Shown: piece by piece, positions 7,632 to 14,864 of the stretch | Layout: each line of letters starts with the position of its first letter | Position numbering within the stretch: the stretch's first letter is position 1 | From: a virus | IMG/VR virus record: IMGVR_UViG_3300003409_000004 | Span: 5,658-43,515 of that record | DNA length: 37,858 nucleotides | Strand: one strand, 5' to 3' | The notes under the pieces: model-generated | The model's database searches: none | The model's input: the letters and a program-made list of their open reading frames with translations, nothing else | What the model was told of the DNA's origin: nothing | Position numbers and translations under genes: made by a program

Positions 7632-8056
7632 CAGATACACTAGAACAGGCACAAAAAGACGGACGAGCACCGTGGACTAATGTATTTTTAGATACTCGTG
7701 ACTTTGTTGTGTTCGAAGACATTTATCCTGTCACAGAAGGACATAGTTTGATTGTACCTAAGATTAACTCAAGTGATTATATTACCAAATGTTTTAAGTT
7801 TGCTATAGAAATGGGTAATCAAAATGTGCTCGGAGAAGACAATACTATCACAGGCTATAATGTTGGTATTAATGTAGGAACAAGTGCAGGACAGACTTGT
7901 ATGTATCCGCATGTTCATCTTATTTTTAGAAGAGACGGTGACATGGCAGATCCTACAGGCGGTGTACGACATGTTATTCCAGAAAAAGGCAACTACAAAA
8001 AAGACACTGTTGATATAAGTGACTTAAAAGATGTTGTATACGGAGACGGTTGTTGA
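7628..8056 (+). CDS. HIT-family protein with the first histidine replaced
   Basis: This is a 142-residue protein. The N-terminal part (FEDIYPVTEGHSLIVPK at 29-45) and the C-terminal GQTCMYPHVHLIFRR (88-102) match the histidine-triad family, whose members are nucleotide hydrolases or transferases. The triad normally reads H-x-H-x-H-x-x. Here the first histidine is tyrosine (Y93), while H95 and H97, the latter usually the nucleophile region, are present. A GGVRHVIP segment follows, as in small bacterial HIT hydrolases. The start at 7628 overlaps the previous gene by 4 bases, and the stop is overlapped by the TTG start of the next gene. It probably binds nucleotides; activity is uncertain given the substitution. 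Confidence 0.85.
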   Translation: MTDTLEQAQKDGRAPWTNVFLDTRDFVVFEDIYPVTEGHSLIVPKINSSDYITKCFKFAIEMGNQNVLGEDNTITGYNVGINVGTSAGQTCMYPHVHLIFRRDGDMADPTGGVRHVIPEKGNYKKDTVDISDLKDVVYGDGC

Positions 8057-8835
8057 ATATCTTTATAGGAGATAGTCATACATGCGGTTATAATGAATCT
8101 GCAACTCATTGGCACGATAATAACTACGCAAAAAAATATGCAGAAACGACCGGAGAGAAAAGCATTATCTATGCAACTCCAGGCGCTAATCATGATAGCT
8201 ATGCAAACTGGTTAAAATTTCTTTTAGACAAATATAATAATATCAATAATGCATTTATTTGTCTAAGAGGTTTTAATAGGTTTACTATTGCTGGAGCTAA
8301 AAATAGCTACAATGGAGAAGTACTTCCTGTAAATCATTTTACTTTAGAAGAAATAAGTAACGATATTAATGACTGCTATATGGATTATATAACAGCAGGT
8401 GATTATTTTCAACTATATCAGAAAACTATCCCTAGTGACTATGATAACTATGTTGATATAAAATGGCATCCAACAACCGGTCTAGTGTCTCCTGATCTAA
8501 GAAAAAATACATATATGGAAATAAAAACATTTTTAGAAATGAACACACATCTAGAGACACAAAACTTTTTAAAAAATCTTTTTATTTGGGACAACTTGTG
8601 CAGAATAAAAAATGTGACATTGCATGTTTTTACTTTAATGAATAATATTAAGATTCCTAAAGAACACAATCACTATGGAGAGCTAACTAATACGAAGATT
8701 AGTTATACTTCAGTTGAGTCATTTTTTACAAAAAAGAACATAGATCACAAAAGATATTTTTTAAGCGATAATGAACACTATAACGAAGAGTATCATACAC
8801 TTATTGCAGAAAAGTATATTGGAAGCATATTATGA
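8053..8835 (+). CDS. SGNH/GDSL hydrolase-like protein, copy 1
   Basis: This 260-residue protein begins MNIFIGDSHTCG, giving the GDS-x block I of SGNH hydrolases with a putative catalytic serine at residue 8. Near the C-terminus DNEHYNEEYHTLIAE offers a D-x-x-H catalytic pair. SGNH enzymes are esterases, lipases or carbohydrate O-acetyl transferases and hydrolases; in phages some remove acetyl groups from surface glycans. The start is probably the TTG at 8053, overlapping the HIT stop as TTGA, by analogy with the ATGA junction of copy 2; a TTG at 8050 is the alternative. The next gene is a close paralogue, so the two arose by tandem duplication. Blocks II and III (G and N) are not clear, so activity is uncertain. 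Confidence 0.7.
   Translation: MNIFIGDSHTCGYNESATHWHDNNYAKKYAETTGEKSIIYATPGANHDSYANWLKFLLDKYNNINNAFICLRGFNRFTIAGAKNSYNGEVLPVNHFTLEEISNDINDCYMDYITAGDYFQLYQKTIPSDYDNYVDIKWHPTTGLVSPDLRKNTYMEIKTFLEMNTHLETQNFLKNLFIWDNLCRIKNVTLHVFTLMNNIKIPKEHNHYGELTNTKISYTSVESFFTKKNIDHKRYFLSDNEHYNEEYHTLIAEKYIGSIL
8791..8813 (+). repeat. Direct repeat, copy A (with 9597-9619)
   Basis: A 23-base stretch that includes CATACACTTATTGCAG is identical at 8791-8813 and 9597-9619, near the 3' ends of the two SGNH-like genes. It reflects recent duplication or gene conversion, and could allow deletion of one copy by recombination. Confidence 0.85.
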
Positions 8836-9647
8836 ATAATATTTTTATAGGTGATAGTCACACATGCGGATACAGTTCTGTTCCGGGAAAAACTGGTCCA
8901 GGTAGTTATGACTTGTGGCAGGAAAACAACTATGCAAAAAAATATGCAGAGATTACAGAAGAAAAAAGCATAGTATATGCAATGCCAGGCTCTCACAGCG
9001 ATGCATATACTAATTGGTTAAAGTTTCTTTTAGACAAGTACGATAATGTAAATAACGTGTTTATTTGTTTAAGCGGATTTAATAGATTTACTATTGCAAA
9101 CGATAATGGAAAATTTGAACAAGATCCTGTTAGCATTGATCATTTTACTGTACATGCAGTGAAGGATGATTTAATAGATTGTTACTTAGATCAAGCCGTG
9201 GCAGGTGATTACTTACAATTGTATCAGAAAACTATCGAAGACGATTATAATTATTTTCCAGGTGTTAATTTTAGTCCAGAAAAGGGATTAACAAGTCCGA
9301 ATCTAAGAAAAAACACTTATATGGAAATTAAAACTTTCTTAGAATTAAACACTCATTTAGAAAAACAAAACTTTTTAAAAAATGTTTTTGTGTGGGACAA
9401 TCTTTGTAGGATTAAAGGAGTTAATCTTTACATATTTCAAATGACTGATCGACAGCAGTTTCCTACAAACTTCGAATATTACGGAAAATTAACAAATACT
9501 ACAATAAGCAATATATCGACAGAACGTTACTTTGCTCAAAAAAATATTGACCACAAAAGATACTTTATTGAGGACGGTGAGCATTATAACGAAGAATATC
9601 ATACACTTATTGCAGAAAAATTTTTAAAACACTTGACAAAAACCTAA
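8832..9647 (+). CDS. SGNH/GDSL hydrolase-like protein, copy 2
   Basis: This 271-residue protein is a tandem paralogue of the gene at 8053. Both share MN(N)IFIGDSHTCGY, NNYAKKYAE, NWLKFLLDKY, FNRFTIA, RKNTYMEIKTFLE, NFLKN and the ending EHYNEEYHTLIAEK. The putative nucleophile is S9 in GDSH, and D-G-E-H near the C-terminus may supply the acid and base. Copy 2 carries an insert after GY (SSVPGKTGPGSYDL) that copy 1 lacks, and the middle regions differ, so the two may recognise different substrates. The ATG overlaps the stop of copy 1 as ATGA. The next promoter (9633-9661) starts inside its last codons. Confidence 0.7.
   Translation: MNNIFIGDSHTCGYSSVPGKTGPGSYDLWQENNYAKKYAEITEEKSIVYAMPGSHSDAYTNWLKFLLDKYDNVNNVFICLSGFNRFTIANDNGKFEQDPVSIDHFTVHAVKDDLIDCYLDQAVAGDYLQLYQKTIEDDYNYFPGVNFSPEKGLTSPNLRKNTYMEIKTFLELNTHLEKQNFLKNVFVWDNLCRIKGVNLYIFQMTDRQQFPTNFEYYGKLTNTTISNISTERYFAQKNIDHKRYFIEDGEHYNEEYHTLIAEKFLKHLTKT
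9597..9619 (+). repeat. Direct repeat, copy B (with 8791-8813)
   Basis: Second copy of the 23-base identical stretch in the tandem SGNH-like genes, 806 bases downstream of the first and in the same reading frame of its gene. Confidence 0.85.
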
Positions 9648-9661
9648 ATATATCGTATACT
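9633..9661 (+). promoter_or_regulatory. Sigma70-type promoter upstream of folE
   Basis: TTGACA at 9633-9638, a 17-base spacer, and TATACT at 9656-9661 (5 of 6 matches to TATAAT). It overlaps the 3' end of the SGNH-like gene and leaves a leader of about 30 bases carrying a GGAGAAAC ribosome-binding site before the folE ATG at 9700. Confidence 0.8.
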
Positions 9662-9699
9662 TAAACAATAGCGATCCACCGCATTAACTCGGAGAAACA

Positions 9700-10386
9700 A
9701 TGAAAAAATACGAAGAAATAACCCAACGTTGTAAAGCCGCTGACAAGCGTTATTGGGCAAGCGATAATATTGCTCGAATTATACAAAGTGGCGAAAAAGA
9801 ACAGCTCATAGACGAAGCCACTGAAGCATTTGAAACAGTGCTTGACGCACTGGTCATTGACAGACACAACGATCCTAATTCACAGGGCACAGCACGTCGA
9901 TTGGCTAAAATGTACTTTAACGAGATTATGGCAGGACGCTACGACTATCGTCCTGAAGCAACAGCATTTCCCAATGACACAGATGAACGATATGACGGCA
10001 TGCTTGTTGTACGAAGCGAACTAAGAAGTATGTGCTCGCATCATCACCAGCCAGTAAGCGGAGTAGCATACATTGGTATTATTGCCGCAGAAAAGTTGAT
10101 TGGATTATCTAAATACACTCGAATTGCACAATGGTGTGCTCGTCGCGGTACTCTGCAGGAAGAACTTGCAAACGATATTGCACGAGAGATACAGTACAGC
10201 ACAGGTGCTAAAGATGTAGGTGTTTACATTCAAGCAACACACGGTTGTTGCGAAAATCGCGGCATTATGGCGCATTCAAGTCTTACACAGACAACTGTAC
10301 TAAAAGGTGCATTTAACACTGATTCAGGTACAAAGAAAGAATTTTTTGACAACATTAAACTACAGCAGGAGTTTGCACCACGATGA
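9700..10386 (+). CDS. folE: GTP cyclohydrolase I (FolE)
   Basis: This is a 228-residue enzyme that opens GTP to 7,8-dihydroneopterin triphosphate, the first step to folates and to preQ0/queuosine. Zinc ligands are visible: C112 in MCSHHHQP (with H114/H115) and C183 in THGCCENRG, matching the Cys-His-Cys site of E. coli FolE. Between them lie IGLSKYTRIAQWCARR and LQEELANDIA, which match the GLSK and Q-E-R/E-L motifs. The length is close to bacterial FolE. The start follows a GGAG ribosome-binding site and a sigma70 promoter. In marine phages folE usually accompanies queD/queE/queC. Here queE lies 0.5 kb downstream, with only small genes between, so the same transcript probably serves the 7-deazaguanine pathway. 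Confidence 0.95.
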   Translation: MKKYEEITQRCKAADKRYWASDNIARIIQSGEKEQLIDEATEAFETVLDALVIDRHNDPNSQGTARRLAKMYFNEIMAGRYDYRPEATAFPNDTDERYDGMLVVRSELRSMCSHHHQPVSGVAYIGIIAAEKLIGLSKYTRIAQWCARRGTLQEELANDIAREIQYSTGAKDVGVYIQATHGCCENRGIMAHSSLTQTTVLKGAFNTDSGTKKEFFDNIKLQQEFAPR

Positions 10387-10484
10387 GTGATTTAGATATT
10401 ATTGCTGTGTATGCAGCAAAAGGGTTAATTGTTGTAGCATTCCTACTAGGCGTAGTAGGCTTTTTACAGGACTTTGTACTATAA
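10383..10484 (+). CDS. Tiny single-span membrane protein 1
   Basis: An ATG at 10383 overlaps the folE stop (ATGA) and opens a 33-residue frame: MSDLDIIAVYAAKGLIVVAFLLGVVGFLQDFVL (written here in part: IIAVYAAKGLIVVAFLLGVV is the hydrophobic core). About 20 consecutive apolar residues form one membrane helix with a short acidic N-terminus. Its last base is the first base of the next start codon. Function is unknown; tightly overlapping reading frames on both sides support that it is translated. Confidence 0.6.
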   Translation: MSDLDIIAVYAAKGLIVVAFLLGVVGFLQDFVL

Positions 10485-10585
10485 TGTGGGCGTTACTTGG
10501 TTTAATAGCAATGGCGTGGTTTGGGTTTTATGTTTTGTATATGTTAAACCCTGATAGAAAGATTGAAGAAGAAGATGAAGACTAA
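10484..10585 (+). CDS. Tiny single-span membrane protein 2
   Basis: The ATG at 10484 shares one base with the previous TAA. The 33-residue product starts MWALLGLIAMAWFGFYVLYM, a single hydrophobic helix, followed by the charged tail LNPDRKIEEEDED. By the positive-inside rule the R-K next to the helix would place the acidic tail in the cytoplasm. No homologue is known to me. It overlaps the next tiny frame by 11 bases. Confidence 0.6.
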   Translation: MWALLGLIAMAWFGFYVLYMLNPDRKIEEEDED

Positions 10586-10670
10586 AGTAGATATAGTCCT
10601 TTATGGACTTGCACTAGGCATGGCAATGATTTTGATAGACTATTATTTTGTACCAGGAGGCATGTACTAA
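10575..10670 (+). CDS. Tiny single-span membrane protein 3
   Basis: This 31-residue frame starts inside the acidic tail of the gene before it and ends MILIDYYFVPGGMY. A short hydrophobic helix (IVLYGLALGMAMILI) follows MKTKVD. Its last base is the first base of the next ATG at 10670, so three consecutive tiny genes are coupled by overlapping codons. Unknown role; it may belong to the inner membrane or act as a small lysis or exclusion factor, but nothing demonstrates that. Confidence 0.55.
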   Translation: MKTKVDIVLYGLALGMAMILIDYYFVPGGMY

Positions 10671-10915
10671 TGGCGTTTGAATGGCATAGAATTCATAAAT
10701 GGGAAGAAAATTACGAAAGTAACATCACAGACGACGTTATTGAATATATCTGCGAACACTATGAAGTAGAAAGTATTTTTGATCTTACAGAAGAACAAGT
10801 AAACAACATTAATACATTCCGCAACGATGTACTAAACGAATACAGTGTAATGCAGGTTGGGTTTAGTAATGTTATGTTACAATTAGATGATCCAGAGTTT
10901 TACGATGAAGAATAA
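10670..10915 (+). CDS. Small acidic protein, unknown function
   Basis: This is an 81-residue soluble protein, acidic throughout, beginning MAFEWHRIHKWEENYES and ending LDDPEFYDEE. No motif is recognised. The start shares one base with the stop of the preceding membrane peptide, and the last 11 bases overlap the start of queE, so it appears to be translated in the folE-queE message. Confidence 0.65.
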   Translation: MAFEWHRIHKWEENYESNITDDVIEYICEHYEVESIFDLTEEQVNNINTFRNDVLNEYSVMQVGFSNVMLQLDDPEFYDEE

Positions 10916-11780
10916 ATTAAGATACAGCGAAGCATTTTATTCAGTACAAGGTGAAGGTAAGTTCGTAGGAGTGCCTAGTGTATTCCTACGAACTTTTGGT
11001 TGTAACTTCCGCTGTCAAGGGTTTGGTTTAGATCGCGGCTGGGAAAGAACAAAATACAATCCTGAAGTAGCAGATTTGATTGCAAAAGAAGTACACAAGC
11101 AAGACGTAAGTTTTGAAGAACTGCCTATCGTACACACAGGATGTGATACATATGCAAGTATCTATCCTGAATTTAAAAAGTTTATGATGGATAAAACTGT
11201 AGACGAAGTTGTAGAACATTTGTTAAGTCTTACTCCAGAAGGTTCTTGGACGATGAAGAATGGACAGGACGTCCACCTTGTTATCACAGGCGGAGAGCCT
11301 TTACTATGGCAGAAGTTTTGGCCTAGTTTATTTGACCATCCTAGAATGGAGGATTTAAAAAATGTCACCTTTGAGACGAACTGCACACAGCCTCTTCAGG
11401 CAGATTTTAACACTTACCTTAACACACAAAGAACTTTTGAACTCACCTGGTCGTGTTCACCTAAACTTACAGTCTCAGGCGAGTCCTGGGATGATGCGAT
11501 TCGCCCTGAAGTTGCTAGCTCTTACTACGATGTTATTGGCAGTGACATTTATTTTAAGTTTGTGGTTGCTGATGCAACTGATGTGGACGAAGTTACACAG
11601 GCTGTGGCACAATATAGAGCCCTTGGTATTGAATGTCCCGTATACATCATGCCGTTGGGTGGACGCAGTGAAGAATATTCGCTTAACACGCAAACAGTGG
11701 CAGAGCTCGCAATGGAGCGGGGATGGAGATATTCGCCCCGCCTCCACGTCGACATCTTCGGAAATGCGTGGGGAACCTAG
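10905..11780 (+). CDS. queE: 7-carboxy-7-deazaguanine synthase, insertion variant (QueE)
   Basis: The start at 10905 overlaps the previous gene by 11 bases; an upstream in-frame extension is a shadow. The 291-residue radical SAM enzyme turns 6-carboxytetrahydropterin into 7-carboxy-7-deazaguanine in preQ0 synthesis. It begins with the QueE signature SEAFYSVQGEGKFVG-P-S-FLRTFGCN, has VITGGEPLLW for SAM binding, and ends RLHVDIFGNAWG, as QueE does. The cluster motif is unusual: C33 and C37 are followed by GF instead of C, and the third cysteine seems to be C80 in HTGCDTY, after a 42-residue insert. Canonical QueE has GC-x3-C-x2-CDT. I recall related cyanophage enzymes of this type. Paired with folE. 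Confidence 0.88.
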   Translation: MKNKLRYSEAFYSVQGEGKFVGVPSVFLRTFGCNFRCQGFGLDRGWERTKYNPEVADLIAKEVHKQDVSFEELPIVHTGCDTYASIYPEFKKFMMDKTVDEVVEHLLSLTPEGSWTMKNGQDVHLVITGGEPLLWQKFWPSLFDHPRMEDLKNVTFETNCTQPLQADFNTYLNTQRTFELTWSCSPKLTVSGESWDDAIRPEVASSYYDVIGSDIYFKFVVADATDVDEVTQAVAQYRALGIECPVYIMPLGGRSEEYSLNTQTVAELAMERGWRYSPRLHVDIFGNAWGT

Positions 11781-11810
11781 TATGGAACAGAGAGCAAGGG
11801 AAGCAGGATT

Positions 11811-12215
11811 ATGAGTTGGTTTAGTAAAATGTTTGGCAACAAACAAAATACAGTAGACGAAACATTAGAAGGCATTGCTGAAGATAGTATGTCTCTAGAA
11901 GAAGCAAGAAGAGCAAGTCTTGAAGCAGAGAAACAAGAAGCTACAGAAAGAGGAGAGCCTTGGGTCGCTGTATTAGACACACAGGTCAATCCAAATGATA
12001 TCAAGAACGGCTTCTTTGAACTAGATTGGAACAATGAGTTTATAGAGAGGTTACTTGATGCAGGTTATCAAGGTGAAACAAATGAAGAGATTGTAGACGG
12101 TTGGTTCAGAACTATTGTTGTGCAGATGTTGGAAGAAGAAGGACTTGACACACAACGAGAAATGGGTTATATTAATGTAGTGCCTATTGACAAAGGAAAG
12201 AGTTCAGTATCGTGA
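11811..12215 (+). CDS. Conserved phage protein, unknown function
   Basis: This 134-residue acidic protein begins MSWFSKMFGNKQN and contains RGEPWVAVLDTQVNP, NGFFELDWNNEFIERLLDAGY and EEIVDGWFRTI. I recall this arrangement from marine T4-like phages, where it is a hypothetical protein. The N-terminal 12 residues are amphipathic and could touch a membrane or another protein. It overlaps the following GTG start by 4 bases (GTGA). There are 30 bases between queE and this gene, holding only a ten-codon frame that I do not count as a gene. Confidence 0.7.
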   Translation: MSWFSKMFGNKQNTVDETLEGIAEDSMSLEEARRASLEAEKQEATERGEPWVAVLDTQVNPNDIKNGFFELDWNNEFIERLLDAGYQGETNEEIVDGWFRTIVVQMLEEEGLDTQREMGYINVVPIDKGKSSVS

Positions 12216-12805
12216 AAGGTGAAACAAACACTTTAATTTTTCTGATGGATATAGACGGTCACGAAGGCTTGACTGATAAATTTACCACTCAGTATAGAAC
12301 ATATGCATTTCAAGATTTAATAAACGATTCTTATTTAGATCGAAATAGGATAGCAATTGCTTCTACAGGATTTGATTATGATAGAAGTATGGAATTGTAT
12401 AAACAAGCAACATTAGATAGAAAATATAAATGGGTAAAAGTAAAAAAGACTGATGATTTTTCTTTATTAGAAAAAAAATTATTAGATGTAGGATTTTCGT
12501 TAACTCCAAAAAAAACAAATATAATTTACGGAGGAACGAATACATCAGGATGTGTGTTGCACTCTAGTAATTTTTCTATCAATAAATTTTGTATGCAAGG
12601 GTTTTATTGTAATCTTTATCTTCCACTATGCGATGATGCACATATTCCAGGAATTAATTCTATAGATCGAAATCAAAAAGCATTTTCTGAAGTTTATACT
12701 TTTTTAAAAACACGAGATCTTATAGAAAAGGTAGATATTACAACTAGATTTGGAGACTTAGTCCTTCCTAAAAGTAATAAAAGATTTGATTATGTTTCTA
12801 CTTGA
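12212..12805 (+). CDS. Isochorismatase-like cysteine hydrolase, copy 1
   Basis: This is a 197-residue protein starting at GTG 12212. LIFLMDIDG (D13) matches the first strand and aspartate of the isochorismatase superfamily, and IIYGGTNTSGCVLHSS carries the putative nucleophile C114, like the family G-x-x-T-x-x-C-V stretch; K76-K79 lie in the segment before. The family fold (Asp-Lys-Cys triad) includes nicotinamidase, isochorismatase and N-carbamoyl hydrolases. A second copy lies at 33484; both share GGTNTSGC, G-x-NS-x-x-NQ and a TF/FI helix near the end. The substrate is unknown. Its stop codon is part of the -35 box of the next promoter. Confidence 0.6.
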   Translation: MKGETNTLIFLMDIDGHEGLTDKFTTQYRTYAFQDLINDSYLDRNRIAIASTGFDYDRSMELYKQATLDRKYKWVKVKKTDDFSLLEKKLLDVGFSLTPKKTNIIYGGTNTSGCVLHSSNFSINKFCMQGFYCNLYLPLCDDAHIPGINSIDRNQKAFSEVYTFLKTRDLIEKVDITTRFGDLVLPKSNKRFDYVST

Positions 12806-12830
12806 CACATTTCGCATTAGATTGTAACAT
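12802..12830 (+). promoter_or_regulatory. Sigma70-type promoter upstream of the exonuclease
   Basis: TTGACA at 12802-12807, a 17-base spacer, and TAACAT at 12825-12830 (4 of 6 matches). The -35 box contains the stop codon of the preceding gene. An AGGATAA ribosome-binding site precedes the GTG start at 12851. Confidence 0.6.
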
Positions 12831-12850
12831 GTTATTTTATAGGATAAATC

Positions 12851-13834
12851 GTGAGCACATATATTTTAGTAGACACAGCAAATACTTTCTTTAGAGCAAG
12901 ACACGTTGTACGTGGCGACATTGATACTAAAGTTGGCATGGCGTTGCACATTACACTTAACAGTATTAAAAAGGCTTGGCAGGACTTTGATGCAGATCAT
13001 GTTGTGTTCTGTCTAGAAGGGCGTTCGTGGCGCAAGGATTACTACGAGCCTTATAAGCGTAATAGACAGCAAGCAAGAGATGCATTAACACCGCGCGAGC
13101 AAGAAGAAGACACTGCATTTTGGGAAATTTTTGATGAGTTTAAAGATTTTATCAATGACAAAACAAACTGTACAATGATTCGTCATCCGCAACTAGAAGC
13201 AGATGATTTGATTGCAGGCTGGGTGCAAGCACACCCTAATGACAAACATGTTATTATTAGTACAGACGGTGACTTTGCACAACTTATTGCTCCTAACGTT
13301 AAGCAGTACAATGGCGTTAGTAATACAACTATTACTCACGAAGGGTATTTTGACGATAAAGGAGTTGAAGTCGTTGACAAAAAAACAAAAGAACCTAAAC
13401 CGGCGCCTGACCCGCAATGGCTACTTTTTGAGAAGTGTATGCGAGGCGATACAAGCGACAATGTTTTTTCAGCATATCCTGGTGTACGTAAAAAAGGCAC
13501 TAAGAATAAAGTAGGGCTGTTAGAAGCATATGAAGACAAAGGTACAAAAGGATTTAATTGGAATAACATGATGCTACAGCGTTGGGTAGATCACAACGGA
13601 GAAGAACATCGTGTGTTAGATGACTATCAACGTAATGTTGTACTATGTGATTTAACAGCACAACCTGCAGATATTAGAGCAATGATTGATGAAACTATTA
13701 ATAGTGTAGAATCTAAAAGCATTACACAGGTTGGAATGAGATTAATGAAGTTTTGTGCTAAATGGGATATGCAACGGATTGCAGATCAAGCACAGAGTTT
13801 TGCAGAACCACTACAAGCGAGGTATCCACAATGA
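12851..13834 (+). CDS. rnh: 5'-3' exonuclease, T4 RNase H-like
   Basis: This 327-residue flap-type nuclease removes RNA primers from lagging-strand fragments in T4-like replication. Conserved metal-binding acidic residues are visible: D8 in VDTAN, E116-D118-D119 in LEADDLIAGW, D138/D141 in STDGDFAQL and the RGDTSDN segment near residues 198-204. R58-K62 and the following EPYKRNR form the basic helical arch region. A linker rich in Lys and Pro (residues 178-190) precedes the helix-hairpin-helix part (YPGVRKKG). The length is close to T4 RNase H (305). The start is GTG behind an AGGATAA site. It overlaps the next gene by 4 bases. T4 RNase H gene symbol is used by homology. Confidence 0.9.
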   Translation: MSTYILVDTANTFFRARHVVRGDIDTKVGMALHITLNSIKKAWQDFDADHVVFCLEGRSWRKDYYEPYKRNRQQARDALTPREQEEDTAFWEIFDEFKDFINDKTNCTMIRHPQLEADDLIAGWVQAHPNDKHVIISTDGDFAQLIAPNVKQYNGVSNTTITHEGYFDDKGVEVVDKKTKEPKPAPDPQWLLFEKCMRGDTSDNVFSAYPGVRKKGTKNKVGLLEAYEDKGTKGFNWNNMMLQRWVDHNGEEHRVLDDYQRNVVLCDLTAQPADIRAMIDETINSVESKSITQVGMRLMKFCAKWDMQRIADQAQSFAEPLQARYPQ

Positions 13835-14304
13835 CAGTAAAAGCAAAAGAATTATTGAAGGACAAGTTTTGGATTGTTGAAAACAATGGAGAGAAGGTAG
13901 GTACTATTAGTACTAACGAAGACAATTACGTCTATTCTTGTCATGCTGGACCAAAGTTTTTTAAAAATATTAAACAATTTAAAAAAATTGTAGGTGCAGA
14001 AGTTACTTGGAGCAGTGTACAAAAAGAAGAAGACACAATTAAAGAAGTGCATAAGTATCCAACTAGTTGTATACCGTTTAACTCTATTTTTGATGTTAAG
14101 AAAAAACTTCCTTTATTTACAAAAAGCAATAAATCTAAAAGTTTGTATTGTGCAGGATATTATATTATTCACTTTGATAAAGGATGGGTTAAATCTTTCT
14201 GTCCTAAACTTATTACCATTGAACGATACGAAAGTTGTGGTCCTTTTAAAACTGAAATAGAAATGAAACAGGAACTAAAAAATGCAAACAAAAGATCCTA
14301 TTAA
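13831..14304 (+). CDS. Conserved phage protein, unknown function
   Basis: The start at 13831 overlaps the exonuclease stop by 4 bases; a longer in-frame reading inside the exonuclease is a shadow. The 157-residue product is basic, with FWIVENNGEKVGTI near the start, HKYPTSCIPFNS in the middle and SLYCAGYYIIHF...SFCPKLITIERYESCGPFK. It has six cysteines, but they do not form a clear zinc motif. I recall the pattern as a conserved hypothetical of marine T4-like phages, usually beside the replication nuclease. Ends inside the following gene by 23 bases. Confidence 0.7.
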   Translation: MTVKAKELLKDKFWIVENNGEKVGTISTNEDNYVYSCHAGPKFFKNIKQFKKIVGAEVTWSSVQKEEDTIKEVHKYPTSCIPFNSIFDVKKKLPLFTKSNKSKSLYCAGYYIIHFDKGWVKSFCPKLITIERYESCGPFKTEIEMKQELKNANKRSY

Positions 14305-14521
14305 TACATTTCCTATTCAGCAGTTTATTCAACAGACAAAAACTGCTGATTCGAGCAATCAAAAAGAAGTAAGATTAGATCTGCAAACTGCAAAAAATCT
14401 TTCTTATTGTTTGGGCATTGTTCTTGCTAGACTTGCAGGAGACTATGAAGACTTGCTTGCTAAATCTAACTCCAGCGATGAAGAAGTTATTAGTATCAGT
14501 GTAGACGGCGGCGGATTATAG
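14282..14521 (+). CDS. Small conserved phage protein, unknown function
   Basis: This 79-residue protein overlaps the end of the preceding gene by 23 bases. It has FPIQQFIQQTK, then the helical stretch EVRLDLQTAKNLSYCLGIVLARLAGDYEDLL, and ends VISISVDGGGL. I recall related hypotheticals in marine T4-like phages. No motif suggests an activity. Confidence 0.65.
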   Translation: MQTKDPINTFPIQQFIQQTKTADSSNQKEVRLDLQTAKNLSYCLGIVLARLAGDYEDLLAKSNSSDEEVISISVDGGGL

Positions 14522-14540
14522 TAGCAGTTAACTAAAAAGA

Positions 14541-14549
14541 GATAAATAT
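14541..14549 (+). promoter_or_regulatory. Possible T4-type late promoter
   Basis: GATAAATAT differs only at its first base from the T4 late -10 element TATAAATA. The site lies in the 55-base gap before the gene at 14577, which has its own AAGGAA ribosome-binding site. T4 late promoters have no -35 box and depend on gp55 and gp33. Confidence 0.45.
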
Positions 14550-14576
14550 ATGCGTATATAACTAAGGAATACGTAT

Positions 14577-14864
14577 ATGAGTAGGCCCAAGCCAAAAGTT
14601 CTTTTAGAACACGTAAACAAAAAAACATATAAAACAGAGCAAATATTAGATGCAGAGGCTATTTGGGCAGTCTTTTATCAAGGTAAACCATTTAATCTTA
14701 AATCATCTAATATGATTACAAACTATCCTGGACCTAAATATAAAAAAGTAAGTTTTTCAAATCCTGGACACGCTCATAATCTTGCTAAAAAATTAAATCA
14801 AATGTTTCAAAGCAAAGACTTTACAGTAGTAAAACTCACACAAGGTGAGATAGAAACAGAATGA
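14577..14864 (+). CDS. Small basic conserved phage protein, unknown function
   Basis: This 95-residue basic protein begins MSRPKPKVLLEHVNKKTYKTEQIL and has a central IWAVFYQGKPFNLKSSN and a C-terminal HAHNLAKKLNQMF helix. It resembles recurrent small proteins of marine T4-like phages. The Lys-rich composition might allow nucleic acid contact, but no fold is evident. It overlaps the following gene by 4 bases. Confidence 0.65.
   Translation: MSRPKPKVLLEHVNKKTYKTEQILDAEAIWAVFYQGKPFNLKSSNMITNYPGPKYKKVSFSNPGHAHNLAKKLNQMFQSKDFTVVKLTQGEIETE

Noticed and set aside
11362-11814. Long plus-strand frame overlapping queE
   Set aside because: It runs in another frame inside queE for almost its whole length, with a composition (many Leu, Thr, His) typical of a shadow; the queE frame carries clear family motifs. 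The last ten codons after 11782 are too short to support.
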